Source of the DNA: Mesorhizobium norvegicum
GTDB lineage: Bacteria; Pseudomonadota; Alphaproteobacteria; Rhizobiales; Rhizobiaceae
Direction: 5' to 3'
Assembly (NCBI RefSeq): GCF_004919685.1
Contig: NZ_SMYZ01000117.1
Location: 1 to 59,444 of the forward strand
DNA length: 59,444 nt
Shown: piece after piece, positions 25,655 to 34,294 of the stretch
Numbering within the stretch: position 1 is the stretch's first letter
How the letters are laid out: every line of letters starts with the position of its first letter
Notes under the pieces: generated by a model
What the model saw: the letters and a program-made list of their open reading frames with translations, nothing else
Told to the model about the DNA's origin: nothing
Database searches by the model: none
Position numbers and translations under genes: made by a program

Positions 25655-26395
25655 CTACCACCCGCAGGCCCTGAGAAATCGCCCCACCGTACCGGCCATG
25701 CCATACTCCAACGCGTCGGCTGTCAACCCATGTCCGATCGACACTTCGGCCAATGCCGGAATGCGCTTGGCAAGCGCCGGCAGATTGCTGACCACCAGAT
25801 CGTGCCCGGCATTGACCTGAAGTCCGGCGACAAGCGCGGCGTCGGCGGTTTTTCCCAATCTTTCCAGCTCCTTGGCCGCCTTGGCGGAATCGGAATGATA
25901 GCTGCCGTAGGGACCCGTATAGAGCTCGATACGGTCGGCGCCAGTGTCGCGTGCGGCCGCCACGCAATCGGGGTCCGGATCGGAAAACAGCGACACGCGA
26001 AAGCCCCCCTTCCTCAGACGCTTGACGATCGGTGTGAGGAACGCGGCCTGGGCCGCGAAGTTCCAGCCATGGTCCGATGTCGCCTGGGCCGGATCGTCCG
26101 GCACCAGCGTCACCTGTTCGGGCTGATGCTTTTCCACAAGCAGCAGGAAATCCTCGGTCGGATAGCCCTCGATGTTGAATTCCGCGCGCGGAAACTCGTC
26201 GTCGATCAGCGACCGTATCGCGGGCAGATCGGAGCGTCTTGTGTGCCGCTCGTCGGGGCGCGGATGCACCGTCAGCCCATGCGCCCCGGCCGCGAGCGCA
26301 ATGCGGCCGAGACCGATGACATCAGGCCACGGCAGGTCGCGCCGGTTGCGCAGCATGGCGACGGCGTTGAGGTTGACGGAGAGCTTTGCGGGCAT
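25655..26395 (-). CDS. pdxJ: Pyridoxine 5'-phosphate synthase
   Basis: A 246-residue TIM-barrel enzyme that condenses 1-deoxyxylulose 5-phosphate and 3-amino-2-oxopropyl phosphate to pyridoxine 5'-phosphate. Family marks: LSVNLNAVAMLRNRR at the N-terminus, TVHPRPDERHTRRSDL, FNIEGYPTEDFL, the LVPDDPAQATSDHGW loop, IELYTGPYG and GHDLVVSNLP, with EVSIGHGLTADALEYGM at the end. It belongs to the DXP-dependent B6 route. It starts 135 bp from the divergent SpoIIAA-like gene. Confidence 0.96.
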   Translation of the reverse strand: MPAKLSVNLNAVAMLRNRRDLPWPDVIGLGRIALAAGAHGLTVHPRPDERHTRRSDLPAIRSLIDDEFPRAEFNIEGYPTEDFLLLVEKHQPEQVTLVPDDPAQATSDHGWNFAAQAAFLTPIVKRLRKGGFRVSLFSDPDPDCVAAARDTGADRIELYTGPYGSYHSDSAKAAKELERLGKTADAALVAGLQVNAGHDLVVSNLPALAKRIPALAEVSIGHGLTADALEYGMAGTVGRFLRACGW

Positions 26396-26434
26396 GCGGG
26401 CGGCCTCGTAAAATCATTCGACGTGCCCACCTAT

Positions 26435-26476
26435 AATGCCTTTGGCGGGAACAGTAATGCCTTTGGTGGGAACAGA
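26435..26476. repeat. 21-bp tandem duplication
   Basis: AATGCCTTTGGCGGGAACAG(T) at 26435-26455 is repeated at 26456-26476 with two differences. It lies in the region between pdxJ and the SpoIIAA-like gene, overlapping a TATAAT at 26432-26437. Confidence 0.75.
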
Positions 26477-26530
26477 CTGGGGGTTTCGGGTGTTCCAAGC
26501 CTGATGAACATGTCCGGAAAGGAACCGCCC

Positions 26531-26935
26531 ATGAATTTTCTCGATTCCGTGCCGGCGATCCGTCGTATCGAGACCAGCCGTGACGACCTTTTCGCCATCG
26601 ACATCGTCGGGCACGTCTCCGCGGCCGACGGCGAAAACCTTTTCGGGTTGATGGAGGCCGCCTATGCCCTTCATCAGCGCATTGATGTGCTGGTGCGCCT
26701 TGTCGACCATGACGGCGTCGACTGGGCCCATATCGCGGACGAGACCCTGAAGCAGGGCGCCATCCATGCGTTGGAACATGTCGGCCGTTGCGCGACGATC
26801 GGCGAACCGGACTGGATAGCGGACGCACAACGCTTCCTGCCGCCCTCACCACCCATCGAATTCAGACATTTCAAAGCGGAAGACGAGGCCGCCGCCTGGC
26901 AATGGCTCGGCGCCAGCCCGATTGGCGGGCAATAA
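26531..26935 (+). CDS. SpoIIAA-like (STAS/SEC14-type) domain protein
   Basis: A 134-residue protein of the SpoIIAA-like group often annotated DUF3478. It starts MNFLDSVPAIRRIETSRDD and shows the alternating beta-alpha pattern (LFAIDIVGHVSAADGENLFGLMEAA, VDVLVRLVDHDGVDW, HVGRCATIGEPDWIADA, FRHFKAEDEAAAWQWLG). ATG 26531 has GGAAAGGAA just upstream. Related single-domain proteins bind lipid-like ligands or act in stress responses; the function is not known. The reading frame runs far back through antisense of pdxJ, which is an artefact of high GC. Confidence 0.8.
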   Translation: MNFLDSVPAIRRIETSRDDLFAIDIVGHVSAADGENLFGLMEAAYALHQRIDVLVRLVDHDGVDWAHIADETLKQGAIHALEHVGRCATIGEPDWIADAQRFLPPSPPIEFRHFKAEDEAAAWQWLGASPIGGQ

Positions 26936-26950
26936 CTTGCAACGGCCCGG

Positions 26951-27616
26951 TTAGCGCTTCTTCCAAAGCCAGTTCAGCGTTCCGATCAACTCGTCGGCGT
27001 CGAGCGGATTTGAGTTCCTGAAGAACATCCTTTTGCCGAGCCTATAGAATTTCAGGCTGATACGCCTTCCCAGCGGCGGCTCGATCGAGAATGGGGCAAA
27101 ATGCTCCCGCCACAAATCATAGTCGCCCCGCCAGTCGTCGCTTCTGTCTCCTTCGGGAGGCGCCAACAACAGGAAGTCCCGGCCGGGAGCGGCTTTTTCG
27201 AGAAGCATCGACAGTTCATCCATGTCCCGCCAGGTGACCGGCAAACCAAGGACGAAAAGCGTCGAACGACCATTTCGGATCAGTGCCCTCGTCGTCTTGC
27301 ACCATCGGTCATGGTTTTTCCGAACGGCCCGATAGCGGACTTCGAGCACCGCTTCGGTAACATCATCCGGGAACAGGTGCTTGTAGCTGGTGCCGAACCG
27401 TCGGTTGGAGACCTTGCCGTCGGCGACCTGCAAATCATCGCGCTCGAACATTCCGGCAAAATCGCGCCGCAGATATTCCATCACCACCACGGGCGGCGTG
27501 CCTTGCCAGTCGAAAACACCGCGCCTGCCGCTCACTCTGCCAAAACGCTCCCGGATCTGATGGATTGTCCGGCAATCGGGGCCAAGACTGACGACCTGTT
27601 GGAAAACGCGTGGCAT
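26951..27616 (-). CDS. DUF1796-like putative papain-like cysteine peptidase
   Basis: A 221-residue protein. FQQVVSLGPDCRTIHQIRERFG near the N-terminus followed by a FDWQGTPP motif is the start seen in the DUF1796 (putative papain-like cysteine peptidase) family; Cys in GPDC would be the nucleophile. A later HDRWCKTTRALIRNGRSTLFVLG block and DDWRGDYDLWREHF also fit. I chose ATG 27616; an upstream TTG at 27643 is possible. In other genomes such genes accompany surface-polysaccharide loci, but here none is adjacent. The activity is unproven. Confidence 0.6.
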   Translation of the reverse strand: MPRVFQQVVSLGPDCRTIHQIRERFGRVSGRRGVFDWQGTPPVVVMEYLRRDFAGMFERDDLQVADGKVSNRRFGTSYKHLFPDDVTEAVLEVRYRAVRKNHDRWCKTTRALIRNGRSTLFVLGLPVTWRDMDELSMLLEKAAPGRDFLLLAPPEGDRSDDWRGDYDLWREHFAPFSIEPPLGRRISLKFYRLGKRMFFRNSNPLDADELIGTLNWLWKKR

Positions 27617-27674
27617 GACCGAAAAACTAATCTGACCGTCCAACAGAACGCAACGGGAGCCCGCTCCGGCGCCT

Positions 27675-28802
27675 CTACCTGACGATCGTCAGCCGCTCAG
27701 CCGCTCGTGTGATGGCGGTATAGAGCCAGCGCTGGCGGGTTTCCTTGAAGGCCCAGCTTTCATCGAACAGCACGATCTCGTTCCACTGCGAGCCCTGTGC
27801 CTTGTGCACGGTCAGCGCGTAGCCATAGTCGAAATCGTCGAAGCGCTTCTTCTGCTGCCAGGGGATATCGGCGTCCGGATCCTCGAAGGCCGCCTTGAGC
27901 AGCTTGATCTTGGCGACACCGCGACCCGGATCGTCCTCTTCGGGAGAAACCAGCAGATTGATGCCGGGCTTCACCGTTTCGCGCGATGAGGTCATCACCT
28001 TCCACAGCGAGCCATTGAGCAGACCCTTGGCCGGATCGTTGCGCAGGCAGACCAGCTTGTCGCCGGCCTGCGGATAGTCGGCATTGAAGCCTTTGAGCTC
28101 GCGCAGCCGCTGATTGTAGCGACGCCGCGTGCGGTTGGTGCCGACCAGCACCTGGTCCGCCTTCAGCACCAGGTCCTGGGTGACGTCTTCCTTGCCGATG
28201 ACCTGCGCCGTGCCATAGTCGCCACGCATGAACTCGCGGCCCTCGCGCACATCGAGCGCCAGCCGCAGGATCGGATTGTCGCGCGCCTGGCGGTGGATTT
28301 CGGTGAGCAGGAAATCCGGCTCGTGGTCGGTGAAGAAGCCGCCGCCCGAGATCGGCGGCAACTGGCCGGGGTCGCCGAGCACCAGGATCGGCGTGCCGAA
28401 ACTCATCAGGTCGCGGCCAAGCTGTTCGTCGACCATCGAGCATTCGTCGATGACGACCAGTTTGGCCCGCGAGATCGGGCTCTGCCGGTTGAGCGAAAAG
28501 GTCGGCGACATCGAGGTCTTGCCGGTGACTTCGTCCGACACCGACTCCTCGCCCTTCGGCCTGTAGATCAGCGAATGGATGGTGCGGGCATTGACCGCGC
28601 CCTTGGAGCGCAGAACCTGTGCGGCCTTGCCGGTGAAGGCGGCGAACTGCACCTGGCCGTCGACATGTTCGGCGAAATAACGCGCCAGCGTCGTCTTGCC
28701 GGTGCCAGCATAGCCGAACAGCCGAAACAGCTGCGGCTTACCGGTCTTGAGCCAGCGGGCAACCGCTTGCAGCGCCTCGTCCTGTTGGGGAGAGAATTCC
28801 AT
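27675..28802 (-). CDS. RecD-like ATP-dependent DNA helicase
   Basis: A 375-residue superfamily 1B helicase similar to RecD2 and phage T4 Dda. From the N-terminus: Q-motif-like FSPQQDEALQAV, Walker A GYAGTGKTTLARY, motif Ia FAAFTGKAAQVLR, Walker B LVVIDECSMVDEQL, motif III LVLGDPGQLPP, motif IV-like IHRQARDNP, and motifs V/VI YGYALTVHKAQGSQW and YTAITRAAERLTIV (UvrD_C_2). There is no N-terminal helix-hairpin-helix domain as in full RecD2, so it is a compact form. It has no RecBC partner nearby. ATG 28802 gives the family start. Confidence 0.9.
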   Translation of the reverse strand: MEFSPQQDEALQAVARWLKTGKPQLFRLFGYAGTGKTTLARYFAEHVDGQVQFAAFTGKAAQVLRSKGAVNARTIHSLIYRPKGEESVSDEVTGKTSMSPTFSLNRQSPISRAKLVVIDECSMVDEQLGRDLMSFGTPILVLGDPGQLPPISGGGFFTDHEPDFLLTEIHRQARDNPILRLALDVREGREFMRGDYGTAQVIGKEDVTQDLVLKADQVLVGTNRTRRRYNQRLRELKGFNADYPQAGDKLVCLRNDPAKGLLNGSLWKVMTSSRETVKPGINLLVSPEEDDPGRGVAKIKLLKAAFEDPDADIPWQQKKRFDDFDYGYALTVHKAQGSQWNEIVLFDESWAFKETRQRWLYTAITRAAERLTIVR

Positions 28803-29034
28803 CAGCGCGAGAGACCGGATTCGCAAGGGAAAGACAAGACAGCTGTCACCACCATCGACTCGTCGGGACGCCCCGGTGTCGCCGACGGGTCAGGATATCA
28901 GGTGCAAACCAGAACGTAAAGGGAACAAAGCCAGCATGAGTTGGACCGCAAGATTAGCGCGCTCTGGACTCTAAGCCCTAGAGTCGCATTCTCCCGTAGG
29001 ATAATGGTGCAAGACGAAAAGATAGGAATGGCAG

Positions 29035-29406
29035 GTGCCGACGGAGCAGCCACACCGAGACATATTCTTCTACATTGGCCCCCGGCTCAGCTGGCTGCCA
29101 ACGTACAATCTCGATCAGCTTTTGGAAAAGGCGTTTCGAGAAAGTCCTTTCAGTTCAAATATGATGGAGGCCGGCTACGCCCAATCGGAGATGCTCAACG
29201 AGTATCGCGCGATTGTCGAAATCTCTTCGGCATTCAATCGTGTCCACCACAAAAACTCATTGTATGAGGCGGTCAATAGATCGCAATCTGAAATCGACGA
29301 AGCGCTTCGATCCAACGACAGCGATAACTATCCAAGCTACAGCCGTCTATTGGACTTGCTAATTCAACGTGGCGTCCTTGTGCGCCGAGAGCCGGCAACC
29401 GATTGA
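29035..29406 (+). CDS. Small protein of unknown function
   Basis: A 123-residue predicted protein that I do not recognise, starting with GTG at 29035. It opens with an aromatic stretch (DIFFYIGPRLSWLPTYNLDQLL), continues with two long polar helices and ends LIQRGVLVRREP. GC content is lower than the neighbours, as in the gene at 7013, suggesting a later acquisition. It is convergent with the nitrile hydratase operon. An upstream in-frame extension begins near 28941 in a different frame and is not relevant. Confidence 0.5.
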   Translation: MPTEQPHRDIFFYIGPRLSWLPTYNLDQLLEKAFRESPFSSNMMEAGYAQSEMLNEYRAIVEISSAFNRVHHKNSLYEAVNRSQSEIDEALRSNDSDNYPSYSRLLDLLIQRGVLVRREPATD

Positions 29407-29446
29407 TTTTCCAGAACAGGCCATTTGCGTGTGGGTCTGAGGCGAC

Positions 29447-29806
29447 CTATCCGGTCGGCCGGGGATCGTTTTCCAGCAGGATCGGCTTGCCGTGTGGTGT
29501 GGCGTGCGCCGCGCGCTCCCAGGCTTCAGCCATCGCGTCGACATCGGCTCTGGCTGCCAGCCCTTTTGAAACAAGCAGGCTTTCCAGTGCCGCCAGCCAA
29601 TGTTCGTAATAGTCGTGGCCGTCGGCAGCAGCACCGGGCTTCTTCACTTCGCTCGACAGCGCCTGCGCCCACTCGCTCCACGAGAACAGACCCTTGTCGT
29701 GCAGCGCTACCGTCATGGCGAAGGCTTCGGCCTGCCATGGCTCGGCAAACACCGGGGCATCGATGCCCGGTGGCAGCTCGGCCACATCCGTGTCACGCCG
29801 GTTCAA
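29447..29806 (-). CDS. Nitrile hydratase accessory protein (activator)
   Basis: A small protein homologous to the beta-subunit N-terminal half, containing PPGIDAPVFAEPWQAEAFAMTVALHDKGLFSWSEWAQALSSEV (described, residues about 12-55) and YYEHWLAALESLLVSKGL. In cobalt-type nitrile hydratases this protein (P14K type) delivers cobalt-loaded, oxidised alpha subunit. TTG 29806 has GGGAGAG five bases upstream; the ATG at 29824 gives six more residues but has no binding site. Either start overlaps the beta gene, so translation is coupled. It is the last gene of the alpha-beta-accessory operon. Confidence 0.88.
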   Translation of the reverse strand: MNRRDTDVAELPPGIDAPVFAEPWQAEAFAMTVALHDKGLFSWSEWAQALSSEVKKPGAAADGHDYYEHWLAALESLLVSKGLAARADVDAMAEAWERAAHATPHGKPILLENDPRPTG

Positions 29807-30452
29807 GATAGCTCTCCCAGGCATCGATCGACACGCTTAGCGCCGGGTCGGCGCCCTCGCCCCAGATTTCCGATCCTTCGAAAACCACGGTGTAGACCCA
29901 TTGCGGGTTTTCGCCGTGCCCATGCGCGTTGCTGTCGGGGAACACGAACCCATCACGCACGGCCTCGATGACGCCACGCTTGCCACGGGCGTAGCGTGGC
30001 AGCCGCGTGTGGCCGGTCGGGTTGAAGTTCTTGGTCCGCACGGGATCGCCGGCCTTGAACCGCGCCGCCGTCGCAACCGGCCGGTCGCAAGGCCCGCCCT
30101 TGGCCAGCACACCAGGTACGTTTTCCGCCTTCAGCACCCTTTTCGGCGCCGCTGCCGGATCGATCGCCTCTCCTGCTGCCAGATCGCGCTGGGTGACGAA
30201 GCCATGGCGCTTGAGCAGGATCTCCAGCGCCTTGATCCAGATCTGGTAGTAGCTCGAGGCATAATAGTCGGCCGGATGCAGCGATTCCCGTGCATGCCGG
30301 CTCTCGTCGATGTTCCAGGCGCCCATGGCGCCGGCAGTCAGCGTCACGCCGAGCGCCCGCCTTTCCCAGGCGGCGTGGAAATAGGGTTCGTCCTTTTCGG
30401 GCGCGACCGGGCCGAACCCCATCTGTCCGCCAAGATCCTGCGGCCCGTTCAT
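29793..30452 (-). CDS. nthB: Nitrile hydratase subunit beta
   Basis: A 219-residue beta subunit starting MNGPQDLGGQMGFGPV, the family opening, with FHAAWERRALGVTLTAGAMGAWNID, the middle YYQIWIKALEILLKRHG, and a C-terminal SH3-like barrel (FKAGDPVRTKNFNPTGHTRLPRYARGKRGVI). It pairs with alpha to form the nitrile-to-amide hydratase. ATG 30452 overlaps the alpha-subunit stop (30449-30451). The longer frame upstream to 30734 is antisense-like and lies within alpha. It overlaps the accessory gene at its 3' end. Confidence 0.95.
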   Translation of the reverse strand: MNGPQDLGGQMGFGPVAPEKDEPYFHAAWERRALGVTLTAGAMGAWNIDESRHARESLHPADYYASSYYQIWIKALEILLKRHGFVTQRDLAAGEAIDPAAAPKRVLKAENVPGVLAKGGPCDRPVATAARFKAGDPVRTKNFNPTGHTRLPRYARGKRGVIEAVRDGFVFPDSNAHGHGENPQWVYTVVFEGSEIWGEGADPALSVSIDAWESYLEPA

Positions 30453-31054
30453 GCCGGCTGTCTCGCCAGGCCGGTGCCGATCATCGCATCGCGGCTCACC
30501 AACTCCGCCAGCCGCTCCTCGCTCCAGCCCTCGGTGCCCTCGGGCCGCATCGGCACGACGAGATAGCGCAGCTCCGCGGTCGAATCCCAGACGCGGATCT
30601 TCTTGTCCGCCGGCAGCGTCAGCCCGAACTCTTCCAGCACCCCGCGCGGATCGATCACCGCGCGCGAGCGATAGGGCGGCGCCTTGTACCAGACCGGCGG
30701 CAGGCCAAGCACCGACCACGGATAGCAGGAGCACAGCGTGCAGACGACGAGGTTGTGCGTGTCCTCGGTGTTGAACACCGCCTGCATGTGCTCGCCTTGC
30801 CGGCCCGAATAGCTCAGCGATTCGATCGCCGCCGTCGCGTCGCGCTTCAGCCAGTCGGCATAGGCTGGATCGCTCCAGGCTTTCGCCACCACCCTGGCGC
30901 CATTGCGCGGGCCGATTTTCGTCTCGTAAGTATCAACGATGACGTCGATCGCGGCCGGATCGATCAACCCTTTCTGGGTGAGGATGGTTTCCAGAGCGCG
31001 CACGCGGGCGGCAAACGGATCGAGTTCGTTGTCGTGATCATGATCGTGTGACAT
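30449..31054 (-). CDS. nthA: Nitrile hydratase subunit alpha, cobalt type
   Basis: A 201-residue catalytic subunit converting nitriles to amides. The metal claw VCTLCSCYPW has Thr after the first Cys, which is the marker for a non-corrin cobalt centre; iron enzymes have Ser there. PVWYK further along also fits the cobalt type. The N-terminus is MSHDHDHDNE, a His-Asp repeat that could bind metal. A related family, thiocyanate hydrolase, has split subunits and is less likely. The start is the first ATG. It lies 78 bp after the RND permease on the same strand. Confidence 0.95.
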   Translation of the reverse strand: MSHDHDHDNELDPFAARVRALETILTQKGLIDPAAIDVIVDTYETKIGPRNGARVVAKAWSDPAYADWLKRDATAAIESLSYSGRQGEHMQAVFNTEDTHNLVVCTLCSCYPWSVLGLPPVWYKAPPYRSRAVIDPRGVLEEFGLTLPADKKIRVWDSTAELRYLVVPMRPEGTEGWSEERLAELVSRDAMIGTGLARQPA

Positions 31055-31132
31055 GGCGGCAAATTACGGTTCCGGTGACGCCGCCGCAAGCACGACGGCT
31101 TGGGCCAGCGGCACAGGGCGCTGGCCCTGCTT

Positions 31133-34100
31133 CTATTCAGCGGCCGCCCGCTGCGGTTCGGGCAGCATTTCTTCCCTGGCCTCGAACAGCGAGGGCTGGT
31201 CGACATCTTCGACCGGGCTCGGCTCGCCCTTGCGCTTCGACCAAAGCCCGACCAGCCAGCCTGAAAAATTCTCCATGTAGACATAGATCACCGGCGTCAC
31301 GAACAGGGTGAGCGCCTGCGACGCAAGCAGACCGCCGACAACGGCAACGCCGAGCGGCTGGCGTAGCTCGGCGCTGGCGCCGGTGCCGAGCGCGATCGGG
31401 AATGTGCCCATCAGTGCCGCCAGCGTCGTCATCATGATCGGCCGGAAACGCATCAGGCAGGCCTTATGGATGGATTCCTTGGCGGACATGCCATCACGTC
31501 GGAGCTCCAGCGCGACGTCCACCATCATGATGCCGTTCTTCTTGACGATGCCGATCAGCATCAGGATGCCGATCACCGCGATGACCGACAAATCCATGCC
31601 GGCAAAATGCAGTGCAACGACCGCCCCGAGCACAGCCGACGGCAGGCCGGTGAGGATTGTGAGCGGGTGGATGAAGCTCTCGTACAGGATGCCGAGCACG
31701 ATATAGATGGTCAGGATCGCGCCGCCGACCAGAAGACCCTGGTTGGCCAGCGAATCCTGGAAGGTCTTGGCCGTGCCGGCAAAGGTCGTCGAGATCGCCG
31801 TCGGCATGCCGATCTGCTCTTTGAGCGCGTTGATACGGGTCACACTGTCGCCGAGCGCCACGCCTTGCGGCAGGTTGTAGGAGATCGTCACGGCCGGAAG
31901 CTGGCCGAGCTGGTTGACCGTCAAGGCGCCGGCCGTGCGGTCGACCCGGGCGAAGGCGCCAAGCGGAACCAGACTGCCGCTCGCCGTCTTCATCTGGATG
32001 GCGAGCATCCGCTCGGGCGACCATTCGATCTTGGGATCGAGTTCGGCGATGACTTCGTAGCTGTCGGCCGAACCGAAGATTGTCGAGACCTGGTTGGTGC
32101 CGAACCCGCCATAGAGGGCGGAGCGCAGCGTGTCGGTATCGATGCCGAGTTGCGCGGCTTTATCGCGATCCACCACCAGCGTCGCCTGCAGCGCATTGTT
32201 CTGCAGGTCGCTGGTGACATCGGTGAAGGTCGCATGGTCGGCCGCCATCGCGTCATTCATCTTCTGCGCCCAGATATCGGTCTGGCCGGTATCGAGGCCC
32301 TGAACCACGAGCTGGTAGGCGCTGGCCGACGACCGTGAACCCAGCCTCAGGTTCTGCACCGGCTGCATGTAGGTCTCGATACCCGGCACATTGGCCAGTT
32401 GCTTGCGCAGATCCGACTGCACCTTCTCGATATCCGGGCGTTGGCTCTTGTCCTTCAACTGAACGTAGAGCTGGCCCTGGTTCAGCGCATTGTTGCCGCT
32501 GCCAGCCGACCATGCCACATGCGAAACATAGGGCGAATGGGAAAAGACGTTGGCCACCTGCCCTTGCAGCTTCACCATGGCGTCAAACGAAATGTCCTGT
32601 CGCGCGATGGTGGTCACCGATATCTGGCCGATATCCTCCTGCGGGAAGAAGCCCTTCGGCGAGATCTGGATCAGCCACACCGACGCTGCCGCGGTGCCGA
32701 CAAAGACGAGGAACACCAGGAAGGTGTGCCGCAGGCAGAAGCTCAAGACCCGGTCGTAGCTGCGCGTGACGAGGTCCTGCTTATGGCCAGGGCCATGCTT
32801 GTCGCGGTCGACCTTGGTCACCGACAGCAGCCGCGAGCACAGCATCGGCGTCAGCGTCAGCGACACGAACATCGACGCCAGGATGGCGACCGTCACCACG
32901 ACGGCGAACTCGTTGAAGATGCGCCCGATGACGCCGCCCATCAGCAGCACCGGGATGAACACCGCCACCAGCGAGATCGAGATCGAGATGATGGTGAAGC
33001 CGATTTCGCGCGCGCCCTTCAGCGACGCATCGAAGGCCGACAGCCCATCCTCCTCCATGTGGCGGAAGATGTTTTCCAGCATGACGATGGCGTCGTCCAC
33101 GACGAGGCCCACCGCAAGCGTCAGGCCCATCAGCGAGATGTTGTCGATGGAAAAGCCGAACAGGAACATCGCGCCGAGCGTGGCGATCAGCGAAATCGGC
33201 ACCGCCACGGCCGGGATGATGGTCGCCGTCACCCGGCGCAGGAACACGAAGATCACCATCACCACCAGGGCGATGGTCAAAAGCAGCGTGAACTGGACGT
33301 CGTCGACGGCCTGACGGATCGAGGCCGAACGGTCGTTGAGCAGCTTGATCGAGGCGGCGGCCGGCATCTGGTCCTGGAAGGACGGCAGCATCGCCTTGAC
33401 CTTGTCGACGACGTCGACCGTGTTGGCGTCGGGCTGGCGCTGCACCGCCATGATGATCGCGCGGGTGCCATCGTACCAGCTCGCCGTCGTCGTGGTCTGC
33501 ACCGAATCGACGACGCGGGTCACCTCGCCCAGCCGTACCGGGTGACCGTTTTTGGTGGCGATGATGATGTTGGAGAAGCCGGCCGCGTTGTTGAGCTGCG
33601 TGTTGGCGGTGATGGTGAGCTGCTGCTTGTCGTTCTGGAGCACGCCGAGCGGCGTGTTGCTGTTGGCCGACGCAACCGCCGCCTGCAACTGGTCGATCGA
33701 GATGCCGCGCGCGGCAAGCGCGGTCGGATCGATCTGGATGCGCACGGCGTATTTCTGCTGGCCGTAGATCGAAACCTGCGCGACGCCGTCGATGGTCGAT
33801 AGCGACGGCGAGATGACGTTCTCCGCGAAAGCATCGAGATCGGTCAGCGGAACCGTGTCGCTGACCAGCGACATCAACAGGATCGGTGCGTCGGCGGGAT
33901 TGACCTTGCGGTAGCTCGGCGGCGCCGTCATCTCCGGCGGCAGCGATTTCTGCGTGCGCGCGATCGCCGCCTGGACGTCGGCCGCGGCCGCGTCGATGTC
34001 GCGGTTGAGCACGAACTGGATGGCGATCGAGGTCGAGCCGAGCGAATTGGTGGTCGAGATCGAATCGATGCCGGCAATGGTCGCGAACTGCTTGATCAGC

Positions 34101-34294
34101 GGCGTCGCCACCGACGTGGCCATGGTCTCGGGCGACGCGCCAGGCAGCGAGGCCGAAACATTGACCACCGGGAATTCGGCGCTCGGCAGGGCTGCCACCG
34201 GCAGGAACTTGTAGGCAAACACTCCGCCCAGCACGAGGGCGAACGACATGAGCAGCGTGGCGACGGGCCTGCGGATGCAGAATTCGGAAATCAT
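31133..34294 (-). CDS. RND efflux transporter permease (AcrB/MdtB family)
   Basis: A 1053-residue inner-membrane drug/proton antiporter. It starts MISEFCIRRPVATLLMSFALVLGGVFAYKFLPVAALPSAEFPVVNV-like (residues 1-50, key motif LPxAxxP), with twelve membrane segments in two halves and two large periplasmic loops. The essential Asp pair of the membrane relay lies in GLVVDDAIVMLENIFRHMEEDG. The sequence resembles MdtB/MuxB-type multidrug pumps. It would work with the adaptor upstream and a TolC-like channel encoded elsewhere. It overlaps the adaptor stop by four bases. Confidence 0.95.
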   Translation of the reverse strand: MISEFCIRRPVATLLMSFALVLGGVFAYKFLPVAALPSAEFPVVNVSASLPGASPETMATSVATPLIKQFATIAGIDSISTTNSLGSTSIAIQFVLNRDIDAAAADVQAAIARTQKSLPPEMTAPPSYRKVNPADAPILLMSLVSDTVPLTDLDAFAENVISPSLSTIDGVAQVSIYGQQKYAVRIQIDPTALAARGISIDQLQAAVASANSNTPLGVLQNDKQQLTITANTQLNNAAGFSNIIIATKNGHPVRLGEVTRVVDSVQTTTTASWYDGTRAIIMAVQRQPDANTVDVVDKVKAMLPSFQDQMPAAASIKLLNDRSASIRQAVDDVQFTLLLTIALVVMVIFVFLRRVTATIIPAVAVPISLIATLGAMFLFGFSIDNISLMGLTLAVGLVVDDAIVMLENIFRHMEEDGLSAFDASLKGAREIGFTIISISISLVAVFIPVLLMGGVIGRIFNEFAVVVTVAILASMFVSLTLTPMLCSRLLSVTKVDRDKHGPGHKQDLVTRSYDRVLSFCLRHTFLVFLVFVGTAAASVWLIQISPKGFFPQEDIGQISVTTIARQDISFDAMVKLQGQVANVFSHSPYVSHVAWSAGSGNNALNQGQLYVQLKDKSQRPDIEKVQSDLRKQLANVPGIETYMQPVQNLRLGSRSSASAYQLVVQGLDTGQTDIWAQKMNDAMAADHATFTDVTSDLQNNALQATLVVDRDKAAQLGIDTDTLRSALYGGFGTNQVSTIFGSADSYEVIAELDPKIEWSPERMLAIQMKTASGSLVPLGAFARVDRTAGALTVNQLGQLPAVTISYNLPQGVALGDSVTRINALKEQIGMPTAISTTFAGTAKTFQDSLANQGLLVGGAILTIYIVLGILYESFIHPLTILTGLPSAVLGAVVALHFAGMDLSVIAVIGILMLIGIVKKNGIMMVDVALELRRDGMSAKESIHKACLMRFRPIMMTTLAALMGTFPIALGTGASAELRQPLGVAVVGGLLASQALTLFVTPVIYVYMENFSGWLVGLWSKRKGEPSPVEDVDQPSLFEAREEMLPEPQRAAAE

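Noticed and set aside
25472..26935. 487-codon plus-strand frame
   Set aside because: Only the last 134 codons (from 26531) look like a protein; the rest is antisense to pdxJ.
32399..33802. 467-codon plus-strand frame
   Set aside because: Antisense to the RND permease, which has strong family motifs.
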